DNA from: Pseudomonadota bacterium
Lineage (GTDB): Bacteria; Pseudomonadota; Alphaproteobacteria; Caulobacterales; Aquidulcibacteraceae
DNA: 64,000 nucleotides
Assembly (NCBI GenBank): GCA_020161405.1
Contig: JAIUOD010000004.1
Location: 1-64,000, forward strand
Direction: 5' to 3'
Shown one piece after another: positions 43,943 to 52,252 of the stretch. The first letter of the stretch is position 1. Each line of letters begins with the position of its first letter. The notes under the pieces are model-generated. The model searched no databases, was not told the DNA's origin, and saw only the letters and a program-made list of their open reading frames with translations. The translations under genes and the position numbers were made by a program.

Positions 43943-46291
43943 CTAAAATTTACGCGCGCCTCTTATGAAAATATGCAAAATTTTTGAACTTTCTTTGGAA
44001 TGTCCTGCTTCACTTATTTGACCAATTCCAAACGATAAATTGGAATTACTCTCAAGGCACAAATCACGCGCAAAAGTAAAGCGTGTTTCACGACCGTCAG
44101 GAACCAGCGAAATATTACGGAATGAATGCGTTTGCGGTGCAAGCCAATCGCTATAAGGGTCGGCAAAATTATAATTTAACGCCCCAGAATAATTGCGCAT
44201 TGGTTGCTCAAACCCAAAACGCCAATTTCCATTTTCATCAAATCTATATAAATTTACGCCAAAGGCATTCGCGCGCACTGTCTGTGTTTGGTCAAAAACA
44301 AGACCTAAATTTGCATCTTGCATTTTCGCAAATTGGGCGCGTACATCAATTAAATAATTTGCTTGCGGCCTGAAGGAAGCATCAAAGCCAACAAATTTTG
44401 TTTGCGCACTGGCCTGCCCATTTGAATCGGAAAATCTTGTTCCCCACGCTTTACCATCTTCATTCATTTGCCCAAGTTCAAAATCAATTCCAAATTTTGG
44501 ATTTTTAACGCCAAATTCGATTGATGAAGTATTAGTTTGGTTTCTTGATAATACACCATAAGGGTTTTCATTTGCTTTTGAATTTATGAAATTAATTCCA
44601 AATGCACCCTTGGTTAAACCAATACCTATATTTGAGTTTGATGCATTTAATGCGTGAATACCAAATTTTTCAAACTCATTCATTGGTTTTTGGGTTTGTG
44701 ATAATAAGGAAACTGAATTGATGCCATAGGCAATTTTTAAATTGCCCAATTTCCCCATTTCGCCAATTTCATTCATTGCAGAAATACTTGCGATATTTTC
44801 ATCTGTAGAAGTTTTGCCCCATGCTTTTGAATCGGCAAATTTTGGCGTGAAGGAATAATAACCATTTGAAGTCATAATGTTTTGTGAATTCATTTGGTTT
44901 AATTGACCACCAGCGAACAATTGGGTCTTTTGTGTTACAAATCTTTGTCCAAGATTAACATTAAAACTACGACCATACGAATCCAAAACCCCAGTTTCTA
45001 AGTCTGAATTTTGAAAAGCATTACCAAATGATGCGCCCGAAACCGCATTAAAATCATTAATGCTTATCATCATTCCATTATCAAGGCTTGTTGTAGTAAC
45101 GCCAACTGGCGCAAAAGCCTTGGCAAGGTTTAGGAAGCCAACCCCATAGGTCGTATCAATACCAGTTGCCCCAATATCTGTTGCAGTTGTCATTATTAAT
45201 GAAATCGCTTGATCAACAGTAAGATTTGGGAAAGCTTGTAAAACCAATGCCAATGCCCCCGAAACGTGCGGCGCAGCATCAGACGTGCCAGAAGTTATCC
45301 AACAACTACCATTTGCACAATCTGTAATTAGCCTTGCCCCACTTATGTAAGTGTTACCACTTGGATCACTTGGGTCTTTTGTTGAAGTTCCAGGGGCACT
45401 TATATAATAATTGCCGTAGATGCCTGCTTTATTTGAAAATGCGGGCATATTATTTTGGTAATCGACTGCGCCAACAATTATTATGCGCCCCTTAAATCTT
45501 GGGTCATTTGCAAATTTTCCTGGCCAACCAGGTTCGGCAAGGCTTTCATTGCCAGAGGCGATTACCGCAATAATACCTGCATTTGTTGCCCGCAAAAGCG
45601 CCTGTTCAAATAAAGCGCCAGTTGGGTCAGTACCAGAACCTAAAGAGAAGTTTATAATTTTCGCGCCATCAGCGATAGCCTGATCAACCGCTTTCGTAAT
45701 CAGACTTTCATTCATTGCACAGTCTTTTGCCAAAGTGCACGTGCCATCATTATTCACCTGATAAGACAGAATGCTTGACTTAAAGGCAACGCCAACTGTT
45801 CCGCTTCCGTTGAAAACGCCGCCGATAAATTCGGCCACACCTGTGCCATGTCTTTGAGGGTTAGCTACATCTTTGTTGCTACTATCTTTTAAAGTGTTTG
45901 ACCAATCGGTTGCTGTGGTTCGCGTTGTCACCATATCCTTATTAAATCGAAGATTGGCGCTTATCTCTGTTGCATTTGGGTCAACGCCAGTATCGACAAC
46001 ACCAACCGCAATTCCATTTCCATAAGCGCCGCGCGCCCATGCGGTTTGAACACCAATGGCATTAAGCCCCCAAGAACGCGTAAATTCCGAAGAAGTTGGT
46101 GAAGGATAATCAACCCCAGCGACTGGCGGCGGTGGCGGTGGCGGTGGTGGCGGGGGTGGAGGTGGTGGCGGAGGTGGTGAAACTGGTGGTGGGCTTACAA
46201 TTGTACCGCCACCGCCGCCACCGCCTGCACAAGCAGTCAAGATGAAGCTACTGAAACCAGCCACTAATAAAAAAAGCGCACGCATCCGCAT
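43943..46291 (-). CDS. subtilisin-type autotransporter with lipoprotein signal
   Basis: 782 residues. A lipobox (LTAC, Cys21) is followed by a Gly run (23-29) and 18 consecutive prolines (39-56). The S8 peptidase domain has Asp100 (VVDTGVD), His148 (RHGTGVAE) and Ser337 (SGTSDAAPHVSG); the residue after GTS is Asp where Met is usual. From about 430 the protein becomes a beta-rich barrel ending in FIRGARKF, with the terminal Phe of outer-membrane barrels. This layout recalls NalP/SphB1 lipoprotein autotransporters, which cleave other surface proteins. Predicted to be surface-exposed. The proline run is encoded by a G-rich repeat (46128-46181) prone to slippage. Confidence 0.88.
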   Translation of the reverse strand: MRMRALFLLVAGFSSFILTACAGGGGGGGTIVSPPPVSPPPPPPPPPPPPPPPPPPVAGVDYPSPTSSEFTRSWGLNAIGVQTAWARGAYGNGIAVGVVDTGVDPNATEISANLRFNKDMVTTRTTATDWSNTLKDSSNKDVANPQRHGTGVAEFIGGVFNGSGTVGVAFKSSILSYQVNNDGTCTLAKDCAMNESLITKAVDQAIADGAKIINFSLGSGTDPTGALFEQALLRATNAGIIAVIASGNESLAEPGWPGKFANDPRFKGRIIIVGAVDYQNNMPAFSNKAGIYGNYYISAPGTSTKDPSDPSGNTYISGARLITDCANGSCWITSGTSDAAPHVSGALALVLQAFPNLTVDQAISLIMTTATDIGATGIDTTYGVGFLNLAKAFAPVGVTTTSLDNGMMISINDFNAVSGASFGNAFQNSDLETGVLDSYGRSFNVNLGQRFVTQKTQLFAGGQLNQMNSQNIMTSNGYYSFTPKFADSKAWGKTSTDENIASISAMNEIGEMGKLGNLKIAYGINSVSLLSQTQKPMNEFEKFGIHALNASNSNIGIGLTKGAFGINFINSKANENPYGVLSRNQTNTSSIEFGVKNPKFGIDFELGQMNEDGKAWGTRFSDSNGQASAQTKFVGFDASFRPQANYLIDVRAQFAKMQDANLGLVFDQTQTVRANAFGVNLYRFDENGNWRFGFEQPMRNYSGALNYNFADPYSDWLAPQTHSFRNISLVPDGRETRFTFARDLCLESNSNLSFGIGQISEAGHSKESSKILHIFIRGARKF

Positions 46292-46841
46292 TGAAATTCT
46301 CCCCTACTCTAAAATCATTCACATGATTTTCTTAAATAAGATGTTAATTGGGATTAGAATTTTTATTATTTAGCTTTATTTTAGATGAGTTGAGACAATA
46401 AAAAAAGTAGGTTCGAAACCTAATTTGTTTTTTACCAATTTTTCCATTCAGATGAATAGTCGGGGAGATAGGGTTCGAACCGCGCTAAAAATTTGCAACG
46501 CAAATTTGGCCAATAAAAAAAGTAGGTTCGAAACCGAAACCTACTTTGTTTTTACCAATATTTCCATTCAGATGAATGGTCGAGCTTAGTAGACTCGAAC
46601 AAGCAACTTGTTGATTGAAACAAAACTAAAAAATGGAAATTATTTCACCGCTCATTTAAATATATGACCAATCCTCTTTGGAGACAAAAGTCTACGTAAA
46701 AAGAAGAGTGGTCGAGGTTTGTAGACTCGAACAAGCAACTTGTTGGTTGCAACAAAGCTAAAAATTGAAAATAACTTTTCCAATCGTCGAAACATATGAC
46801 CAATCCTCTCAAGAGACAAAAAGTCTCTATAAAAAGAGAAG
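46292..46841. repeat. degenerate tandem repeats derived from the tRNA-Pro 3' end
   Basis: No genuine protein gene is here. Two degenerate units of about 132 bp start at 46578 and 46710 and share TGGTCGAG-x-TTxGTAGACTCGAACAAGCAAC. A third start, at 46843, is the real 3' end of tRNA-Pro, so each copy opens with a decayed tRNA end. Two further units of about 115 bp start at 46396 and 46511 and share AAAAAAAGTAGGTTCGAAACC and TTTCCATTCAGATGAAT. Another tRNA-end relic lies at 46459-46483. Together they form a series of partial duplications downstream of tRNA-Pro. The region also contains whatever promoter drives the autotransporter gene. Confidence 0.75.
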
Positions 46842-46918
46842 TGGTCGGGGAGACAGGATTCGAACCTACGACCCTCTGGTCCCAAACCAGATGCTCTACC
46901 AAGCTGAGCTACTCCCCG
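46842..46918 (-). tRNA. tRNA-Pro (anticodon UGG)
   Basis: Reverse-strand cloverleaf with acceptor CGGGGAG/CTCCCCG, T-loop TTCGAAT, and anticodon arm TCTGG-TTTGGGA-CCAGA giving UGG. 3' CCA encoded. 77 nt. Its 3' end is followed by the degenerate repeats. Confidence 0.97.
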
Positions 46919-47022
46919 ACAGGTGGTGCGCTTATATATAATTTTTGCACGAACTCAATAAGCTTTGTGCAAAGATTACAGCAAAATACAGACTTTTTTC
47001 ACAAAGCCTTATAAGTTAAATC

Positions 47023-47517
47023 CTAACGCGCATTTTTAAAAATTGGGTGATAAACATAATCACCAACATGAATACCAAGTTTTTTACTAAGGCCGCCATT
47101 TATTTCAAGAACGCCCGCCGCAATGCCGCTTGACCATAATGGCGTTTCATCAAAAGGTATTGCATTTGCCGAAATACTTACGATTTTGCCCTTTGGGCTA
47201 ATGTAAATTATATCAAGCGGAATGACAGTATTGCGCATCCAAAAGGCCATTCGATGCGGTGATTTTGCATAATCAAACAACATACCAGCATTATCAGCCA
47301 TTTGTGTGCGCCACATAAGGCCAATTTGTTGCTTGGCAAAAGTATCGGCAATTTCGACGGTAAATTCATGCTTGCCATTTTTGCTTACAATTGAAAGCGG
47401 TGTTTTTCTAAGGCCAGTTTGCGCCTTACTTACATCTGCATATTGTGCAGACGCAGGCATTGCCGAAAATGTAAATACGCATAAGGCGGCTATTATTGAT
47501 AAAATAATTTTTTTCAT
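47023..47517 (-). CDS. exported DUF192-family protein
   Basis: 164 residues with a signal peptide (MKKIILSIIAALCVFTFSA, cleavage after Ala-Ser-Ala) and a DUF192 domain recognisable by QQIGLMWRTQMADNAGMLF, MAFWMRNTVIPLDIIYISPKGKIVSI and AAGVLEINGG. The function of this widespread exported family is not established. I start at the ATG at 47517; a TTG two codons upstream is also possible. It ends about 105 bp from tRNA-Pro. Confidence 0.85.
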   Translation of the reverse strand: MKKIILSIIAALCVFTFSAMPASAQYADVSKAQTGLRKTPLSIVSKNGKHEFTVEIADTFAKQQIGLMWRTQMADNAGMLFDYAKSPHRMAFWMRNTVIPLDIIYISPKGKIVSISANAIPFDETPLWSSGIAAGVLEINGGLSKKLGIHVGDYVYHPIFKNAR

Positions 47518-47571
47518 GACCAATTAATAACAGGCAAAATGCCTTCTAACAATGCGCAAAACCATAATGTG

Positions 47572-47603
47572 AAAAAAAATTAAGCCCGCTTTTGGCGGGC
47601 TTA
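47572..47603 (-). terminator. rho-independent terminator
   Basis: On the minus strand a 9-bp stem (47595-47603 with 47581-47589, core AAGCCCGC/GCGGGCTT) is followed by eight T. It lies 3 bp after the iron alcohol dehydrogenase stop, marking the end of the amine-catabolism operon. Confidence 0.92.
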
Positions 47604-47606
47604 AGA

Positions 47607-48764
47607 TTATAAATTTCCTTCAATTGCATCTTTGAATAATGGGGTGACATTTTCAATTGTTAAAGCAATTGGATTGCCCCCCGCCGATGGGTCGGCAATT
47701 GCCATTTTTGCAAGTTCATCAATGCGCGCAATATCAACGCCAATTTGCGCCAATGAATGCGGAATTTCCAAAGTTGCGCGTAATTCCAAAACCCATGCCA
47801 AAAACGCATCAAAAGATGCCTCTAGCCCTAAATAAGCCGCAAGCCGTGCAATTCTTTCTTCAATTGCACTGCGGTTGAATTTCAATACATATGGCATAAC
47901 CACCGCATTTATAAGGCCGTGATGGGCATCAAAAACCGCGCCAATTGGATGCGCCATTGCATGCATACCGCCAAGTGCTTTTTGAAATGCAGTTGCGCCC
48001 ATCATTGCCGCCGCCATCATATTGGCACGTGCTTCAATATTTGCGCCATTTTTTGTGGCTTCAATCAGATTCTCTTTCACAAGGCGCGTACCTTCAATGG
48101 CAATACCATCGGCCTGCGGATGATAGAATGGGCCGCAATAAGCCTCTAAAAGGTGTGATAAAGCATCCATACCAGTTGCCGCAGTCACTTTTGGCGGTAA
48201 ACCAATGGTCAATGCAGGGTCACAAAGCGTAATGCTTGGCATGATTTTTGGGTGGAAAATGATTTTCTTGGTGTGATTTGAAACATCAGTTATCACCCCT
48301 GCCCGCCCAACTTCTGAACCAGTGCCAGAAGTGGTTGGAACCGCGATAATTGGGGCAATGCCATTTACATCGGCGCGCGTCCACCAATCGCCAACATCTT
48401 CAAAATCCCATAATGGGCGGGTTTGCCCTGACATGAAGGCAATGACTTTGCCAACATCCAATGCAGAACCACCACCAAAAGCGATAACGCCATCATGATT
48501 GCCCGCTTTAAATGCCGTAACACCTGCATCAACATTTTCACCAACTGGGTTTGGGCGAACATCTGAAAATACTGCTGCCTTTAGGCCATCAGCCAAAAGC
48601 GCCGCCAATGCATCTTTAATCATTGGAAGGTTTACAAGGCCATTATCAGTAACAATTAATGGCGCATTCATGCCCAATGCTTTGCAATGCGATGATAATT
48701 CCGATATACGCCCCGCACCAAATTTCACCGCAGTTGGATAATTCCAATTTCCTACTAAATTCAT
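47607..48764 (-). CDS. iron-containing alcohol dehydrogenase
   Basis: 385-residue group III (Fe) NAD-dependent alcohol dehydrogenase. GGGSALDVGKVIAF is the nucleotide-binding motif, VPTTSGTGSEVGRAGVI follows, and metal-ligand histidines lie in DALSHLLEAY, GGMHAMAHPIGA and DAHHG. It is the last gene of a minus-strand set with permease, glutamine-synthetase-like ligase, VOC protein and aldehyde dehydrogenase. In such sets it may oxidise an amino-alcohol-derived or gamma-glutamylated alcohol; the substrate is not readable from sequence. Confidence 0.85.
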   Translation of the reverse strand: MNLVGNWNYPTAVKFGAGRISELSSHCKALGMNAPLIVTDNGLVNLPMIKDALAALLADGLKAAVFSDVRPNPVGENVDAGVTAFKAGNHDGVIAFGGGSALDVGKVIAFMSGQTRPLWDFEDVGDWWTRADVNGIAPIIAVPTTSGTGSEVGRAGVITDVSNHTKKIIFHPKIMPSITLCDPALTIGLPPKVTAATGMDALSHLLEAYCGPFYHPQADGIAIEGTRLVKENLIEATKNGANIEARANMMAAAMMGATAFQKALGGMHAMAHPIGAVFDAHHGLINAVVMPYVLKFNRSAIEERIARLAAYLGLEASFDAFLAWVLELRATLEIPHSLAQIGVDIARIDELAKMAIADPSAGGNPIALTIENVTPLFKDAIEGNL

Positions 48765-48782
48765 TTTTCTAACCTTCTAATT

Positions 48783-48922
48783 GCTTCCCTTGAGGGAAGC
48801 TGTCATCGAAGATGACTGAAGGGTGGATGTTTCCACCCCAACAAAGGCCGCAATTTTAGATAAATATTGCAGCCACCCTTCCGTCACGGGCTTTGCCCGT
48901 GCCACCTTCCCTCGAGGGAAGG
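48783..48922. repeat. palindromic intergenic repeat element (two inverted arms)
   Basis: About 140 bp flanked by palindromes: GCTTCCCTTGAGGGAAGC (48783-48800) and CCTTCCCTCGAGGGAAGG (48905-48922). Each arm also holds an inner hairpin, GTCATC-GAA-GATGAC (48802-48816) on the left and CACGGGC-TTT-GCCCGTG (48885-48901) on the right, and an AAGGGTGG block in opposite orientation. The two arms are thus diverged inverted copies of one module around a central 40 bp spacer. It fits the REP-like/MITE type of dispersed bacterial element. Confidence 0.8.
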
Positions 48923-48924
48923 AA

Positions 48925-50310
48925 TTACACACTTCTCAAATGGAATGATTTCGGCCTTGTTAGCATTTCATAGCCAATTTTTGACAATGTTGCGCCGCGC
49001 CCTGTGTCTTTCACACCAGTCCATGCCAATGCAGGGTCAAGATAGTCACAGCGATTGGCATAAATTGTTCCCGTTTCCACTTGGCTACCAATTGATTTTG
49101 CAGCCGCAATATCAGTGGTCCATATTGATGCGGTTAAACCATATTGGCTATCATTCATTAATTTAATTGCTTCTTCATCTGATGAAACTTTCATAATGCC
49201 GACTATGGGGCCAAATGATTCTTCGTTCATAACGCTCATTGAATGGTCAACATTCACCAAAACTTGCGGCGCAAGATAAGTGCCAGAGCCAATATCAGCT
49301 TTGAATTTTGATGTATCAATCAGTGCCTTTGCGCCTTTTGATAAAGCCTCTTTAGTTTGTGCACGAACGATATCGGCGGTTTTAGCTTGCGCCATTGGGC
49401 CAAGTGTTGTGGCTTCATCTAATGGATTACCCAAAACATATTGACTTGTTAATGCTTGGAAGCCATCAACAAAGGCATCATATTGGCTTTCGTGAACATA
49501 AATTCTTTCAATACCGCAGCAGCATTGCCCGCTATTGAAAAACGCGCCATCAACCAAATTCTCAATCGCATGTTCAAGTTTCACATCGGCGCAAACATAG
49601 GCAGGGTCTTTACCACCCAATTCAAGGCCAATATTGGTGAAAGTGCCCGCCCCTGCGCGCTCAATTACCTGCCCTGCGGCGGTTGAACCTGTGAAACAGA
49701 CTAAATCAACCAAACCTGATGAAATAATACGCCCCGTATCATCATGCGATAATGATAGAGTTTGGAATAGGTTCTTTGGAAGGCCAGTTTTATCAAAGGC
49801 TTGTTGAAATCTATCGCCAACCAAAATGGTTTGTGCCGCATGTTTCAAAATCACCGCATTACCCGCAATCAAAGCAGGAATGATTGAATTTACCGCCGTT
49901 AAATATGGATAATTCCAAGGGGCAATGGTGAAAACAATACCAAGTGGGTCACGCGCCACAAAACGCTCAATACCCGCCATTTCATCGGGTGGGATGATTG
50001 GCGAAAGAAAATCAACAGCATATTGGCTCATGAAGTCAACGCGCGCCGTCATTGGGCCAAATTCACCGCCATAACGAACCGGTCGCCCCATTTGCCACGC
50101 AATCTCTGGCACCATTTCGGCAGCCATAGCAAGCATTGCATCTTTGAATTCATAAACAATTTTCGCGCGTGTCGCCACATCAACATTACGCCATTCTTTT
50201 TGTGCGGCGCGTGCATTTGCAATTGCAGCATCTATAACATTTGCCGCCATTGTCGGGCGACGATTATAAATAGAGCCATCAATCGGGGAGGTACAAATAA
50301 TTTCGGACAT
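48925..50310 (-). CDS. aldehyde dehydrogenase family protein
   Basis: 461-residue NAD(P)-dependent aldehyde dehydrogenase. Landmarks: APWNYPYLTAVNSIIPAL (oxyanion Asn), FTGSTAAGQVI (Rossmann loop), LELGGKDP (general-base Glu) and NSGQCCCGIERI (nucleophilic Cys). It is shorter at the N-terminus than many relatives but has all core motifs. Upstream of it in the same direction are the VOC protein and glutamine-synthetase-like ligase, so the aldehyde may be a gamma-glutamylated or amino aldehyde made from an amine. Substrate unknown. Confidence 0.88.
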   Translation of the reverse strand: MSEIICTSPIDGSIYNRRPTMAANVIDAAIANARAAQKEWRNVDVATRAKIVYEFKDAMLAMAAEMVPEIAWQMGRPVRYGGEFGPMTARVDFMSQYAVDFLSPIIPPDEMAGIERFVARDPLGIVFTIAPWNYPYLTAVNSIIPALIAGNAVILKHAAQTILVGDRFQQAFDKTGLPKNLFQTLSLSHDDTGRIISSGLVDLVCFTGSTAAGQVIERAGAGTFTNIGLELGGKDPAYVCADVKLEHAIENLVDGAFFNSGQCCCGIERIYVHESQYDAFVDGFQALTSQYVLGNPLDEATTLGPMAQAKTADIVRAQTKEALSKGAKALIDTSKFKADIGSGTYLAPQVLVNVDHSMSVMNEESFGPIVGIMKVSSDEEAIKLMNDSQYGLTASIWTTDIAAAKSIGSQVETGTIYANRCDYLDPALAWTGVKDTGRGATLSKIGYEMLTRPKSFHLRSV

Positions 50311-50379
50311 AAAAACTCCTGCTTTGCGAATTTGTTATAACAAAATGCAAATTGATTCAATAATTAATTTCGCGACTTT

Positions 50380-50760
50380 TTAGACTGGCTGCCACAATTC
50401 TATTTTATTGCCTTCAATATCAAGAATATGAACGAATTTGCCATGTTCACTTTCTAAATCCTGCCATAGAATTTCAACATTATTTGCCTTTAGCTTTTCG
50501 ACAAAATAAGCAATATTATTGACGCATAGATTAAGCATGAAGCCACTTTTTGACGGCTCAAAATATTGTGAATTCTCATCAAGTAATGAAAGCATTTGCG
50601 CTGAATTTTTTACCACCGCCATATCGCTTGGCGCAAAAGTGGTAAATAAATAATCAGGATGGAAATCAATCTCCAAATTTTCAAGATACCATTCACGTAA
50701 TATTTTAGTATCTTTGGCGCGTATAAAAATACCAATTCCAACAACTTTATTCATTGCCAT
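50380..50760 (-). CDS. VOC-family (glyoxalase/bleomycin-resistance fold) protein
   Basis: 126 residues with two beta-alpha-beta-beta-beta modules: VVGIGIFIRAKDTKILREWY at the N-terminus and FMLNLCVNNIAYFVEKL in the second half, ending IEGNKIELWQP with the usual metal-ligand Glu. Such proteins are lyases, isomerases or dioxygenases. It is placed between the ligase and the aldehyde dehydrogenase genes, seven bases from the former, so it is part of the same operon. Reaction unknown. Confidence 0.8.
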   Translation of the reverse strand: MAMNKVVGIGIFIRAKDTKILREWYLENLEIDFHPDYLFTTFAPSDMAVVKNSAQMLSLLDENSQYFEPSKSGFMLNLCVNNIAYFVEKLKANNVEILWQDLESEHGKFVHILDIEGNKIELWQPV

Positions 50761-50767
50761 CGCCTTA

Positions 50768-52138
50768 TTAAATAATTTCGAAATAGCGCGCTAATTGCCA
50801 ATCTGTAATGGCTTTTCTTGCTTCGCGGTCTTCCCAAATTCTGGTTTGTGCATAATGTTCGATAAAATCTTCGCCAAAAATCTCTTTGGCAGGTTCGCAT
50901 GCCATCAAACGATATGCGGCATCGGTTAAAGTTGTTGGCAAACGCCTTGCAGGGTTTTTCTCTTCATAAGCATAGGCATTACCAACCATTGCCTCCTCTG
51001 GCTCGATTTTATTTTCAATACCCCATAGGCCTGCCCCAAGCCCTGCGGAAATTGCAATATATGGGTTTATGTCGGCAGCGGCGATACGAACTTCAACACG
51101 TTGCGATTTTGGATTACCACCGATAACGCGCAATGCAGTTGTTCTGTTTTCATAGCCCCAAGTGGCAGAAGTTGGCGCCCAAAGCCCCGGTACAAGGCGG
51201 GTATAAGAATTCACAGTTGGCGAAATCATTGCCAAAATATCGGGTAATAATTTTTGTTGCCCGCCAACGAAATGGCGCATTGTATCAGACATGCCATATT
51301 CTTTGCTTTCGTCAAAAAACACACTCTCGCCGTCTTTTTTGGCGAGGGACATATGTAAATGCCCCGATTGGCCCGGCCAATCATTAGACCAACGCGCCAT
51401 GAAAGTTGCCATAAGGCCGCGTTGTTGCATCATTATTTTGGTGAAGGTTTTGAATAGTGCAGCTTTATCCGCTGCTGCCAAGGCTTCATCATATTTGATT
51501 GCCGCTTCTAATACACCAGGGCCAGTTTCGGTGTGTAAACCCTCAATTTCCATGTCCATATCGCGGCACATTTCAAGAAAGTCATGATAAAGGCCAGAAT
51601 GAACACCAGAACGTAAAACTGAATAACCAAAATATCCGGGTGTTAGTGATTTTAGATTTTTATAATTTTTCTCACGGACACTATCTGGTGTTTCTTCAAA
51701 AACAAAAAACTCAAACTCTGCTGCTGCAGTTGCTTTTAAACCCATATCGTCAGCTTTTTTAAGGACGCGTTTTAAAATACCGCGCGGGCATAGTGGTTCG
51801 GCTTTATCGGCAAATTCACCGATGAAAAACGGAATATTCCCTTCATCAGGTAAAAGACGCATTGTTGTTGGGTCAATTCTTGCGGGCGCATCGGGGTATG
51901 CAGTATGCCAGCCAGTGAATTTCACATTATCATATAATTGGTCATTGCTATCCCAACCCAAAACCACATCGCAAAATGCAAAGCCGCTTTTGACGGCAGA
52001 TATAAACTTATCACGATTAAGATATTTGCCGCGACACACGCCATCAACGTCAAATATTCCAAGCTTCACATTTTCAATATTATTTTGAACTACATAATCA
52101 ATCGCATCTTGGGCGTTTTTTATTATCGGGCGTGCCAT
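50768..52138 (-). CDS. glutamine synthetase-family gamma-glutamylamide ligase
   Basis: 456 residues of the GlnA superfamily: AAEFEFFVFEE (metal-binding Glu), GHLHMSLAKKDG, ENRTTALRVIGG and RVEVRIAAADINPYIAISA. Neighbours (APC permease, aldehyde and alcohol dehydrogenases) argue against assimilatory glutamine synthetase and for ATP-dependent gamma-glutamylation of an amine, as by PuuA (putrescine), IpuC (isopropylamine) or GlnA4-type (ethanolamine) enzymes. The Tyr site for adenylylation control by GlnE is not evident, supporting this. Which amine is bound cannot be said. Confidence 0.82.
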   Translation of the reverse strand: MARPIIKNAQDAIDYVVQNNIENVKLGIFDVDGVCRGKYLNRDKFISAVKSGFAFCDVVLGWDSNDQLYDNVKFTGWHTAYPDAPARIDPTTMRLLPDEGNIPFFIGEFADKAEPLCPRGILKRVLKKADDMGLKATAAAEFEFFVFEETPDSVREKNYKNLKSLTPGYFGYSVLRSGVHSGLYHDFLEMCRDMDMEIEGLHTETGPGVLEAAIKYDEALAAADKAALFKTFTKIMMQQRGLMATFMARWSNDWPGQSGHLHMSLAKKDGESVFFDESKEYGMSDTMRHFVGGQQKLLPDILAMISPTVNSYTRLVPGLWAPTSATWGYENRTTALRVIGGNPKSQRVEVRIAAADINPYIAISAGLGAGLWGIENKIEPEEAMVGNAYAYEEKNPARRLPTTLTDAAYRLMACEPAKEIFGEDFIEHYAQTRIWEDREARKAITDWQLARYFEII

Positions 52139-52163
52139 TTTTTCCTCTTATTTATTATTATAG

Positions 52164-52246
52164 TGTCACCCCGCATTTATTGCGGGGTCTCGTGGAATAT
52201 TCAACGAGATCCCCGATATTTGCTTTGCAAATTCCGAGGATGACAG
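52164..52246. repeat. palindromic intergenic repeat element
   Basis: 83 bp of nested inverted repeats. TCTCGT (52188-52193) pairs with ACGAGA (52204-52209) around the centre; the outer arms begin TGTCACC and end GGATGACA. Inside are CCCCGCA-TTTAT-TGCGGGG (52169-52187) and ATTTGC-TTT-GCAAAT (52218-52232). The whole can fold as a large cruciform or RNA hairpin. This GTCA-CCCC...TCTCGT-type element is familiar to me from alphaproteobacterial intergenic regions. It lies between the permease stop and the ligase start, within the operon. Confidence 0.75.
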
Positions 52247-52252
52247 ATTGTT

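Noticed and set aside
46396..46842. Possible CRISPR-like array
   Set aside because: The units are ~115-132 bp, decayed, and lack short identical repeats with unique spacers; they derive from the tRNA end.
46645..46902. Minus-strand ORF of 85 residues beginning like a protein (MVEHLVWDQRVVGSN)
   Set aside because: It reads through tRNA-Pro and its degenerate repeats; such tRNA-derived reading frames are well-known false genes.
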